Assembly (NCBI RefSeq): GCF_000471905.2
Contig: NW_006495273.1
Location: 8,516,131 to 8,580,130 of the forward strand
Length of the DNA stretch: 64,000 nt
Source of the DNA: Amborella trichopoda
Taxonomy: Eukaryota > Streptophyta > Magnoliopsida > Amborellales > Amborellaceae
Direction: 5' to 3'
Every line of letters starts with the position of its first letter. Position 1 is the first letter of the stretch. A program made the translations under genes and the position numbers. This document shows, in pieces, positions 25,201 through 31,525 of the stretch. The notes below the pieces were generated by a model. It was given only the letters and a program-made list of their open reading frames with translations, did no database searches and was not told the origin of the DNA.

Positions 25201-25778
25201 CTATCCAAGAACCCTGTAATGTTTCGTTGAAGGCTTACTAAGGTATTGTCAAAATTGTCAACAGATAATCACAAGCTTACCTCCACCTTGTTCAGGAGCT
25301 GAACTCGGTTACTACCATCTTGAAGATCAACTTGCACTCCTCACTAAGGTGCTTTCTCATTCTGGCTAGTTACCACTTTCTAAACTCTTCTTCGATCTGT
25401 CTATAAAATTGGACTTTAAAAAAGACATTATGTTGCAGGTGCTTAGTGCAGGGGATGATGCTGTTGGTTTAGAGCAGCTAGAAGAAGATACAGACGACAT
25501 AGCTCTCCAAAAGGCTCGACGATCTGTTGGATCGATGAGTGCTATGTCCGGTGCAAATGGGAGGGTGTACATGGAATACAGGTACCACATACTCCATGCA
25601 TTTATTATTCTTTGATTTCATTATTATGAGAGGCAAATTAAGTAAAATGTAAACAACACTGAGGCACACCTCATTTTGCAGAACTGGGCATGGCAAACAG
25701 CCAGGGCAGGTCCAAGGCAAAGGCAAGCCAAAAGATCCTAATAAGCGACATGTACTGTTTAAGAAACGGTTTGGTTAA
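4045..25778 (+). CDS. XPB1: XPB/ERCC3-type TFIIH DNA helicase, 3' part of the gene (8 exons)
   Basis: This is the C-terminal part of the 3'-5' DNA helicase/ATPase of TFIIH, which opens promoters in RNA polymerase II transcription and opens damaged DNA in nucleotide excision repair. Exons read from the sequence are 4045-4208, 4314-4386, 13600-13713, 15857-15937, 16032-16091, 25265-25348, 25439-25581 and 25682-25778. All junctions are GT-AG and the phases agree, giving 271 residues and a TAA at 25776-25778. The product begins [20 protein letters not shown]. It contains motif IV (KIIVFADN), a motif V region ([20 protein letters not shown]), motif VI ([15 protein letters not shown]) and the conserved tail ending [13 protein letters not shown]. 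Plant XPB proteins are about 760-770 residues, so roughly the first two thirds lie upstream of the window. Two introns of about 9.2 kb are filled with transposons. The copy looks functional here: no stop, frame break or lost motif was seen. The symbol follows Arabidopsis; paralogue number cannot be judged. Confidence 0.95.
4314..4386 (+). CDS. XPB1: XPB exon b
   Basis: A 105-nt intron precedes it, with acceptor CAG at 4311-4313 and donor GTAAGG at 4387. The 73-nt exon completes the split serine codon and encodes [20 protein letters not shown] through VFLSK. It ends on a codon boundary before the 9.2-kb intron. Confidence 0.94.
5600..6436 (-). pseudogene. hAT transposase remnant (DUF659-type), C-terminal part
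   Basis: Read on the minus strand, this encodes a degenerate plant hAT transposase. A block near 6420-6375 reads [14 protein letters not shown] and matches the family's SDGWTD region. The block at 6300-6150 includes [17 protein letters not shown] and [17 protein letters not shown], matching the conserved (KRPHLYWTPCAAHCIDLML) segment. Downstream stretches resemble RVTRFATSFLTLQSI. Several frameshifts and stops interrupt it, for example after the AKRNW at about 6016. The N-terminal part lies at 9842-10330, on the far side of the LTR element 6442-9836, which inserted into this transposon. It is not functional. Confidence 0.75.
6511..7094 (-). mobile_element. 5'-truncated L1-type LINE with RNase H domain
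   Basis: A T run at 6512-6523 is the poly(A) tail of a minus-strand insertion. The open frame 7092-6775 encodes the end of a plant LINE RNase H domain (RVT_3 type), including [14 protein letters not shown] and [17 protein letters not shown], which is the usual R-x-SNxxADxLA ending. It was cut off at the 5' side on insertion, leaving about 570 bp. It lies inside the 5' LTR of element D, so it is younger than D. A target duplication is not clear in the AT-rich flanks. Confidence 0.8.
7867..9648. repeat. 891-bp tandem duplication inside element D
   Basis: Copy one (7867-8757) and copy two (8758-about 9640) are nearly identical, with only about a dozen differences noticed by eye. Each begins TCACTCTAGGGTTTTCG and ends within the LTR. 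The identity is far higher than that between the two LTRs of D, so the duplication is much younger than the element. Confidence 0.9.
9842..10330 (-). pseudogene. hAT transposase remnant, N-terminal part
   Basis: On the minus strand, 10258-10025 encodes [18 protein letters not shown] and neighbouring residues. These resemble the linker of plant BED/DUF659 hAT proteins (KRGLGQRR... GPMDxYV). Near 9920-9850 another frame reads [20 protein letters not shown], matching the family's LRxPLLKEEV...T..Y segment that comes just before the SDGW block. That block is found at 6436 and below, beyond element D. Several frame changes are present. Confidence 0.6.
10950..11475. repeat. A-rich degenerate tandem array
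   Basis: About a dozen imperfect units of roughly 33-45 bp share the core AAAACCMAARCYCAATATTG followed by AAAAA(R)TCA. Units vary in length and sequence and the strand is strongly A/C-biased. There is no coding potential. It lies inside the XPB giant intron. Confidence 0.65.
11755..11815 (-). mobile_element. RTE-type LINE 3' tail fragment
   Basis: Read on the minus strand, this has TGGGTCCCAATTAATTGGGA followed by AACGGCTATGATGATAATGA. That is the typical 3' end of plant RTE LINEs, with a palindromic CCAATTAATTGG block then GAT-rich short repeats. Only the tail is recognised; no reverse transcriptase frame is attached. Confidence 0.45.
13600..13713 (+). CDS. XPB1: XPB exon c (helicase motifs V-VI)
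   Basis: The acceptor is ACAG at 13596-13599 after a pyrimidine-rich stretch, and the donor is GTACGT at 13714. The 114-nt exon is 38 whole codons: [16 protein letters not shown], then [20 protein letters not shown] and AK. The Q-x2-R-x-G-R-x2-R signature of motif VI is intact. Confidence 0.95.
13714..15856 (+). other. XPB intron, 2143 bp
   Basis: The donor is GTACGT at 13714 and the acceptor ATAG at 15853. A direct repeat of about 77 bp (14244-14312 and 14321-14390) shares TTTATTATTGAAT, TTAGATT and GATATAGCTTATGAAA-type blocks. I see no gene or recognisable transposon otherwise. Confidence 0.75.
15857..15937 (+). CDS. XPB1: XPB exon d
   Basis: The acceptor is ATAG at 15853-15856 and the donor GTACGA at 15938. 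The 81-nt exon is 27 codons, [20 protein letters not shown] followed by LVSTDTQ, a block conserved in plant and animal XPB. Confidence 0.95.
16032..16091 (+). CDS. XPB1: XPB exon e
   Basis: A 94-nt intron precedes it (acceptor GCAG at 16028-16031). The 60-nt exon encodes [20 protein letters not shown] and the donor GTGCAG begins at 16092. The downstream intron is about 9.2 kb. Confidence 0.95.
16662..16867. repeat. 106-bp direct tandem repeat x 2
   Basis: Unit one (16662-16767) and unit two (16768-about 16867) share GCTTCCTRTTTGTTATAAA, TCTACAAAAAAGTA and CTCACAATTAGAA in the same order, with about 10% differences. Confidence 0.85.
17060..17375. mobile_element. hAT-type MITE rich in AACCGGC motifs
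   Basis: It is flanked by a perfect 8-bp duplication, TGGATATA, at 17052-17059 and 17376-17383. The ends are imperfect inverted repeats (CCAAGGTTTAACAAA on the left; AAGTTTTAAAAAA read inward from the right). The interior repeats AACCGGC and CCGGTT many times. The reading frame across it on the minus strand is incidental. Confidence 0.8.
17747..20160 (+). mobile_element. Long LTR (solo or orphan), copy 1 of an opposed pair
   Basis: It begins TGATGGATTTATAGCC and ends near GAGGGTGTAAC. It aligns along its length, with about 15-20% differences, to the reverse complement of 20269-22735, and more distantly to the 2.7-kb LTR of element B (shared stretches around the TGTGTCCCT, TGTGGAGCAT and TTATAATGAGAAA blocks). 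It carries a (GA)n run at 19145-19171. No coding interior adjoins it. Target duplications are not clear. It is old. Confidence 0.7.
19145..19171. repeat. (GA)n microsatellite
   Basis: About 13 GA dinucleotides lie inside the LTR, in the GA/CT-rich block common to this LTR family. Confidence 0.9.
20269..22735 (-). mobile_element. Long LTR (solo or orphan), copy 2 of an opposed pair
   Basis: Read on the minus strand it begins TGTTGGATTTATGACC and ends GTGTAACA, the canonical TG...CA ends. It is the inverted relative of 17747-20160 with about 108 bp between them, so the two lie tail to tail. The flanks are odd: both edges carry the same motif pointing inward (GCTCACTG on the left, CAGTGAGC on the right, within a longer imperfect inverted repeat). 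No coding interior was seen. Confidence 0.72.
22804..23170 (+). mobile_element. hAT-type MITE, partial copy with assembly gap
   Basis: It begins CAGTGTTTGCAAAATC and runs through CCGGTAAACTGGCC-type motifs. It is the same family as 24678-25189 and aligns with it across both the CCGGT part and the AT-rich middle. The matching 3' end was not found. A 20-base N gap at 22923-22942 interrupts it. Confidence 0.65.
22923..22942. other. Assembly gap (20 N)
   Basis: Twenty unknown bases lie in a repeat-derived stretch of the XPB intron. The size may be nominal. Confidence 1.
23509..23710. mobile_element. Mutator-like MITE with about 65-bp inverted ends
   Basis: It is flanked by a perfect 9-bp duplication TTATTAATT (23500-23508 and 23711-23719). 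The ends are long imperfect inverted repeats sharing ATGAGACCATTTATTTTT and CACAATCATT/CCATTGG blocks, so almost the whole 202-bp element can fold on itself. The 9-bp duplication and long ends point to a Mutator-like origin. It has no coding capacity. Confidence 0.85.
24678..25189 (+). mobile_element. hAT-type MITE, complete copy
   Basis: It is flanked by a perfect 8-bp duplication ATACAACT (24670-24677 and 25190-25197). The ends are CAGTGTTCGCAAAA and, read inward, CACTGTTGGAAAAA. Both outer thirds are packed with AACCGG motifs and the middle is A-rich. The 512-bp element ends only 75 bp before XPB exon f, so it lies close to a splice acceptor. Confidence 0.85.
25265..25348 (+). CDS. XPB1: XPB exon f
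   Basis: This short exon has no ATG. The acceptor is ACAG at 25261-25264 and the donor GTGCTT at 25349. Its 84 nt give 28 codons: [20 protein letters not shown] then DQLALLTK. It restores the expected VITSLPPP block between the exons on each side, and the frame agrees with both neighbours. Confidence 0.92.
25439..25581 (+). CDS. XPB1: XPB exon g
   Basis: The acceptor is GCAG at 25435-25438 and the donor GTACCA at 25582. The 143 nt encode [20 protein letters not shown], then [20 protein letters not shown] and GRVYMEY, plus two bases of an arginine codon. It matches the acidic and Ser/Met-rich C-terminal segment of plant XPB. Confidence 0.94.
25682..25778 (+). CDS. XPB1: XPB terminal coding exon
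   Basis: The acceptor is GCAG at 25678-25681. The exon completes the split arginine and encodes [20 protein letters not shown] then [11 protein letters not shown] and a TAA stop. The basic PKDP(N/T)KRH-LFKKR ending is the known XPB C terminus. The 3' UTR continues downstream; I could not fix its end. Confidence 0.93.
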
Positions 25779-26867
25779 GCTACTACTACGCTTGATCAAC
25801 TGGTAAACTAAGCAGGTAATCTTCACATCTTTGGATTTGTTGACTTTTCACATCTTTTACAATTTTGTATCTAATATGATTCTGAAAATTGGGACAGGGC
25901 AGTACTTATTTTCCGTTTCAGCCATTTTATGGATTTCAGGTGTATGGGACAGAAAATGAGTTTCTTGTGAAATCAAGTGGACATGGAAATCCACCACACA
26001 GGCACATGCATGCGCATATGTTCACATACTATTCAGTACCTATGCGATGCATCGATTGATCTATCTCAATGGTTAGAGAGGGACCCAAAAGAGTGGAAAG
26101 AGAGGCTAAATTATGAGGAGCCTGATGTGTAAGAGTATGTATAGGAGTTGCTATTGCCCCTCGCCACATCTCTTTCTCTCTCTCGCCTTCTTCCTTTATG
26201 TGCATGCCTGCCCCCTCGCTTCACTGGTCAAGGGAACTCGGTTAGTGTTCTGACTTCCTCACCTCTCTTCAGCAGCAAAAAGGGCGTGAGGGGTTATAGG
26301 TGGGTTCTTTTGTGCATCTCCTCCCTCCCTCTGCTACTTTCTTTACCCCCACAACTCTACCTAGCTTAGGAATCATAGAGGCCAGCATCACTGAGGGGTG
26401 GTGGCTGTTTTAGCCAAAGTTGCCTTAGACTGCTTCAAGTATTTGATTATTATCCCATGGACTTTCTTTTCGAATATGGCGTTGAGTTATTAAAAGATGA
26501 CACTTCATGTGCCTTCTCTTTGTGTGTGCTCCAGAAAGTGTAGGGATTCTGTCGTATACACAACTTAAATTGTAATGTTGTAGTGGCATTTTGGAAGCCT
26601 CTGTGAGAAACCCATATTTATAGCAATAGCTTAAAACGTGATTAACATATTGTAAGCCTTTCGAAAAAGCTATTTTGTTGGAAGATTTGGGGTGTATGCT
26701 GTGTGTTGACACTATGATGACTATGATGTAGTGGATGAGTGTAAGCAATTCGTCTGGTTCAATGGCTGATTTAAGGCAATTGCTCCAAGCATAACGCTTC
26801 ACTGCATATGCATCTTTTATGGCTTATGGTTGTATGTGTTTCTTAAGCAGGACTAGCTGCAGAAAGG
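25779..26867. other. XPB 3' flank, no further gene seen
   Basis: This stretch follows the XPB stop and presumably contains the 3' UTR and polyadenylation site, which I could not place. A CT-rich block lies at 26158-26200. Frames here are short and unlike known proteins. Confidence 0.5.
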
Positions 26868-27086
26868 TAGGATTGGCAATGGGCTGTCTGAGCTTAGCCT
26901 GGCCAAGACTGGACCGAAGGAGCTCTGACCTAGGCCTTTTCTGGGCTTGAGGTGCCAAATGGACTCTTAACAAAAATTAAAAAAGAACGGGGCAGGGCCT
27001 GTTCTTACCTGGCTGTAGCCCAACTCTCATGCTGCATTTTGTCACCCATGTAGTTTTTTTGGGTTAACAATCCATTGCCAACCTTA
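26868..27086. mobile_element. hAT-type MITE with GGCAATGG ends
   Basis: The ends are inverted repeats: TAGGATTGGCAATGGGC on the left and TAAGGTTGGCAATGG read inward from the right. The interior is GC-rich with GGGCC-type motifs, as in known plant hAT MITEs. A clear 8-bp duplication was not seen. The right end overlaps a direct repeat (27067-27130 with 27172-27235). Confidence 0.6.
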
Positions 27087-27235
27087 CAAAAGAGCTTGGT
27101 GCCTGTAGATAGATTTGATTTGCGTGCTTCTATATGGGTTTGTACGTCCGTGCTGTAACATTTCAGGTTTACGACCTATTGCCAACCTTAAGGAAGAGTT
27201 TGGTACCTGTAGATAGATTTGATTCGTGTGCTTCT
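27067..27235. repeat. Direct repeat, spacing about 105 bp
   Basis: Two copies of a roughly 65-bp unit share ATTGCCAACCTTA, TGTAGATAGATTTGATT and GTGCTTCT in the same order (27067-27130 and 27172-27235). Confidence 0.8.
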
Positions 27236-28214
27236 CATAAACTATATTCAATCATGTCTTCTTTTTTTACTTCTAGCATTTTTCATAGACGCCCTGGGTT
27301 AGATACTTCGAACTTTTGAACAACTTTTTGAAAATCAAGCAGCTTGGAACCTAAATCGAACGAAGTCCTGAATCGAGAACAAATGTGTATTTTTTGAGGG
27401 AATAAGCGGTTTGAACATCTTGTTCCTGGGCAGCTAAAGTTTCAGTGAATTTTAAATAAAGTTCGGCATGTGTTTTGAGTGAAAAAAGGGCTGGGAACTT
27501 GAAGTTTCAAACTGCGTAGTTTCCAAAAATGTGGGTTCCAAACAGAAATGTCGCTCCAAAATAAAACCAGTTTGGAACTTCACAGTTTTTAGGGAAATTA
27601 AAAAAAAAAAACCCAAAAAAAGGACGAGAGTAAACCATGAAAAAATGGGACATTTTCATCCTGCAAAAAAGAGATATTTACAAAAGTTTCCCTTCTATAC
27701 GTCGTAAATTCTCATGTTATATGTTTTCATGTGTTCGTCTCTAAGAAGCTTTTTTATTTTGTTTGACAAATTGGTTTTATGTTCGTCATTTTTTTTAATT
27801 TCTTTTGGAAATATATTCCAACGCGAGAGATTGTTGCTGTTACAAAAAATCTTACGGTTTAAAATTGGTGTCTGATGTGTTATGTTTGGTAACATACCAG
27901 AGGCTAAAGGCTTGTACATTTGTAGTTTTTAACAAATCTGGCGTGCTATAATCGGGCATTGGTGAAATCATGGTACATAGGTGATCTGAAACCTTGGCAG
28001 AAAAGTATTTAATATATTCTTACACAATTATATGTTTTTTGTATGGGTATTTAAAATCATTTTAGGATTTGGATGCAAGCCAAGATACAATTGTAATTTC
28101 GAAGCTTCCTCAGGTTGCAAGGACAATGCGTAGTTTGATGAAAGTTCCAAGGGCGACTGTTATTCGAATTAAATTTTGCTAAATATGCATGAAAACCTTA
28201 TAGTTGGTAAAAGT

Positions 28215-28803
28215 TTTTGCCATTTCAGGTTTAAACTTTTTGTTGATTACAAATTCATTAAAGGGGTCAAACGATTTCAACTAACATTAGAAGCATCCCC
28301 TTTTCATTTTCATTTTACATAGGTACTTTCTCTTAAGAAATTTTAGAAATTCTCAATATTTGGCATTGTTCATGATTTGGAAGCTTGAACAACAAAGGCA
28401 TTTGAGTAATTTGTCACCCAATATGCCCCAACCTAATAGTTAAAATACAATTCCTTGGTTAGAGTTACAAATAAGAAACACATTATATCAAATGATGTAA
28501 GTACTTATTATTTCTTAATTGTAACATTGAACAATGTGTTATTTATTTATGATGTTGAACAAGTAAAGATATTTTTGTTATTTAATTGGGATCTTTTTGG
28601 AGGTCAAATTATTGAAATGCCCTTAATTGTTCAAGTTTGTAAACCACGAGCAAAGGGAATTTGAGAATCTTTCAAGGTTTTTTTTGTAAGAGATACCTAT
28701 GTGAAACTGAAATGAAAGAAGAGCCCCTCAAATATCAATTAAGATAACTTGACCCCCTTTAATGATTTTGGAAGGGATTTCAATCCCGTAAATGATAATT
28801 TCT
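28215..28803. mobile_element. Long-ended inverted-repeat element (foldback MITE)
   Basis: The left arm (about 28215-28360) and the right arm (about 28680-28803) are imperfect inverted repeats of 100 bp or more. They share ATTCATTAAAGGGGTCAA/TTGACCCCCTTTAATGAT and ACATAGGTA blocks. The interior holds a short A/T-rich stretch that is partly echoed just before element A (about 29165-29290). There is no coding capacity and a target duplication is unclear. Confidence 0.6.
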
Positions 28804-29310
28804 CTAAAATAATAGACTTGGCTCTGATTGTTTTTTTTTTTTTTGGTGACTAGTGTGGCACCACACAAATGGTTCGTACATGAATATATGACCATTTTAG
28901 CCGTATACTTGTTTAGCACATAGGGAAAGATAACAAATTTAAAAAGTATTTTGTTGACGTCTATTTGATGCTCATCTTCATTATGTATTCAATAACCATT
29001 AACATATTTATTCAACAAATTTTTAGGAAAACATCATTTAAGGGGCAATGACTTCTTAAAAGAATATCGTAAGGCCGAAACGTTCCAATTATAATTGGAG
29101 GGTTTATTTTATTTTTTATTTTACTCATGTATCTCTTCACAATACCTCAAAAATAGCCAAATTGTAGATGTTCAGAGTTGAAAACTCTGAACAAGTAGAG
29201 ATATTTTTAGTAATTTTGTCATTTAGGAGGACCAAACCAAACAACGTGTTGAGGGAAAGTAGAAGTGCCCCTTTTTGTTCATGGTTTTCAACTCTGAGGA
29301 GGGTAACTTG

Positions 29311-29634
29311 TGTTAGGATATGGATATCTCAGATTCATATTGATATACATCATTATGGATAATGTGTTACTTGGTCATCAAGTTAGTTTGACGATAAGGC
29401 TTCTTACTATTTACCTCTGTCATCAAGTTATCATACTATATTTATCTTATGTAATTGTGTGATTGTCTTATATATAGAGAGATACTTGTTGATGTAAACA
29501 TCTATAAAAAATAATGAAGATGTAGCCAGTTGGGCTTTGAATCCGTGACGTAAAATTTCGGCTTGAACCACGTAAATATTGTGTTTTCTCTACTTCTCTC
29601 TCCAATCTCTATTATACTCCCACAAATTTTAACA
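29311..29634 (+). repeat. Element A 5' LTR
   Basis: The 324-bp repeat has TG...CA ends. It aligns to 31435-31525 at its start and to about 40060-40256 at its end, sharing GAAGATGTAGCCAGTTGGGC and TTATACTCCCAC. Confidence 0.9.
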
Positions 29635-29680
29635 TGGTATTAAAGCAAGATTCTGTCCCGATGGAATTTTTTTATGACTC

Positions 29681-30305
29681 TATATCAAATCTATTCCAAT
29701 TGCCTGGAAAGATGTTACTCTCTTCATTCAGCAACTCTTGCGGAAAGAAGGAGAGCATATCCCACCAGACAACTCCTTGGAAGTTGCACAGAACATTAAA
29801 AAGATGTATTGTTATACTTTTTCTGACATTGTCAAAGAGTTTGGCAAACATGACAAAGAACCGTCAAGTACATTAAGCAGTGGACTGGAATCAAAAAAAC
29901 AAAGACTTGAGTACCATAGTCATGTGACATTGGCTATGAATGTTTTTTTGGGTCCCGAGGTATTTTTTAGCCCTAAGATACACCATTGAAGATCTATAGC
30001 AATGATTTCGTCACCCCTTTTTACCTTCTACTATGGACAAGTGCATCCAATCATCTCCCATTGATACAAGGAGGGCTTTATACAATAACATAGTATTATC
30101 TGGAGGGTCTACAATGTTTAAAGACTTCCATAGAAGGGTGCAGCGAGATATAAAGGAGATTGTTGATGCTTGCGTTGCTGCATCTGATGCTCAACTTGGC
30201 GGAGACACAAAATCTCAGGCAATTGAAGTCAACGTTGTAAGCCATCCCATCCAGCGGTTTGCAGTTTGGCTTGGGGGAGTTTATCACTACAGGTTCTGGC
30301 CAAAC
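29681..30305 (+). pseudogene. Captured, intronless fragment of actin-related protein 3 (ARP3)
   Basis: This stretch shows clear protein similarity to plant ARP3, the Arp2/3-complex subunit that nucleates branched actin. Recognisable blocks include [73 protein letters not shown] and [14 protein letters not shown]. They cover about 200 residues of the C-terminal half in order and without introns, so the copy came from spliced mRNA. It lies between the primer site and the hairpin array of element A. That is the arrangement expected of a host transcript picked up by a retroelement. It is broken in several places and is not a working gene. Confidence 0.88.
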
Positions 30306-30743
30306 GAAGCTCCATCTCTAGAGAAGTAGAGAGAGAGAGTATGAAACCAGAAGAGGGAAAAAGTAGAAAACCAGAAGAGAGAGAAAGTAAATCTTTTCTT
30401 GGAGAAATAAAAAGGGGGGAAAGACGTGGTCCATAGGGACCATATTATATCAAAATAGAGGTGTCCATAAAGACTATGCTTGGAAAAAAAAAAAAGGGCA
30501 GTGTTTGGTGGTGGTGGAGCCATCACTGGTATGGTTTAAGCCTTGAGCACTTTCTCTGAGGCCGCTCCTCAATAGATCCTTCTTCAATCATCATAGATTT
30601 ATTCCTATTGATTCAAAAAAAAAAAAAATGTATTTTGCAAGTTGAGCGTTTTTCGCATCAACACCGAACTCGAGGGGGAAAGCATAAGAGATATGGAGAT
30701 GAGATGAGTAGAGATGAAGTCAACATCTCTAATGTAACTGCTG

Positions 30744-30890
30744 ATTCCTGTTGGCTCTTCCAAGTGCCTCCTGTTTGATGATCGAATTTCTCGATCTTAG
30801 TTGATGATCCGCAAATTCCTGTTGGCTCTTCCAAGTGCCTGTTATTTGATGATCAAATTTCTCGATTTTGGTTGATGATCAAGTTTTCCA
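30744..30890 (+). repeat. 71-bp direct repeat in element A
   Basis: ATTCCTGTTGGCTCTTCCAA followed by GTGCCT occurs at 30744 and again at 30815, each followed by a hairpin unit. Element C contains the same unit on its minus strand (53048-53095 region). Confidence 0.85.
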
Positions 30891-31207
30891 TTGCTTAATC
30901 CTGTTTGATGATGGAGTTTTCCATTACTCCATCTTGTGCAACGATCGAATTTATCGATCCTGGTTGATGATAAAGTTTTCTGTTACTTGATCCTATTTGA
31001 TGATGGAGTTTTTCGTTACTCTATCTTGAGTGATGATGGAGTTTACTCGATCCTATTTGTTCTAGATGCCTATATTTCAATTATTGAGTTTTTCGTTATT
31101 CAATCATGTTGGATGATGAAGTTTTTCGTTGCTTCATCCTGTGAGATGATCGAATTTCTTTTCGTTATTCGATCCTATCTATTGAACGAGTTTTTCATTA
31201 CTCGATC
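30780..31207 (+). repeat. Hairpin array of element A with covarying stems
   Basis: About eleven clear units have a 6-7 bp stem and usually a 10-nt loop close to TTTTTCGTTA. Perfect or near-perfect stems include GATCGA/TCGATC (30780-30796, 30943-30959), GATGGAG/CTCCATC (30910-30933), GATGGAG/CTCTATC with one G-U pair (31002-31025), ATTGAG/TTCAAT (31083-31104), GATGAAG/CTTCATC (31115-31138) and GATCGAA/TTCGATC (31148-31174). Weaker units lie at 30877-30900, 30969-30992, 31035-31052 and 31184-31207. When one arm differs between units, the other usually changes to match. Confidence 0.88.
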
Positions 31208-31252
31208 CTAGATGTTCCTGAGGCTTGTTGATCCGCCACTGCAATGTGTGCC

Positions 31253-31372
31253 TGTTGTTCAAGCAATCTGATCAATCTGAAGATCACTACTCGTTTATGT
31301 TGTTCAAGCAATCTGACGATCACTACTCGTTTATGTTGTTCAACCAATCTGACGATCACTACTCGTTTTTGA
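31253..31372 (+). repeat. 36-bp tandem repeat x 3 in element A
   Basis: TGTTGTTCAAGCAATCTGA followed by CGATCACTACTCGTTTA is repeated three times, the first unit with an extra short insertion. It lies between the hairpin array and the purine tract. Confidence 0.85.
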
Positions 31373-31525
31373 CAATTTAATATTGTTCAAATTCCAGCTG
31401 CTTTGTGTCAAAGCATCTTGAGTTTAACGGGGAGTGTTAGGATATGGATATCTCAGGTACATATTGATATACATCATTATGGATGTACGGGTTACTTGGT
31501 TATCAAATTAGTTTGGTGATAGAGC

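Larger units (their letters stand above)
16092..25264 (+). other. XPB giant intron 2 (9173 bp)
   Basis: The donor is GTGCAG at 16092 and the acceptor ACAG at 25261-25264. It is mostly transposon: a tandem repeat (16662-16867), four or five MITEs and two opposed LTRs (17747-22735). No gene was found inside. Confidence 0.85.

Noticed and set aside
29681-30305. A functional ARP3 gene
   Set aside because: It covers only part of the protein, lies inside an LTR element and is broken; it is a captured fragment.
30780-31207. CRISPR-like array
   Set aside because: The units are variable hairpins without constant repeats or unique spacers, in a plant LTR element; a CRISPR reading does not fit.
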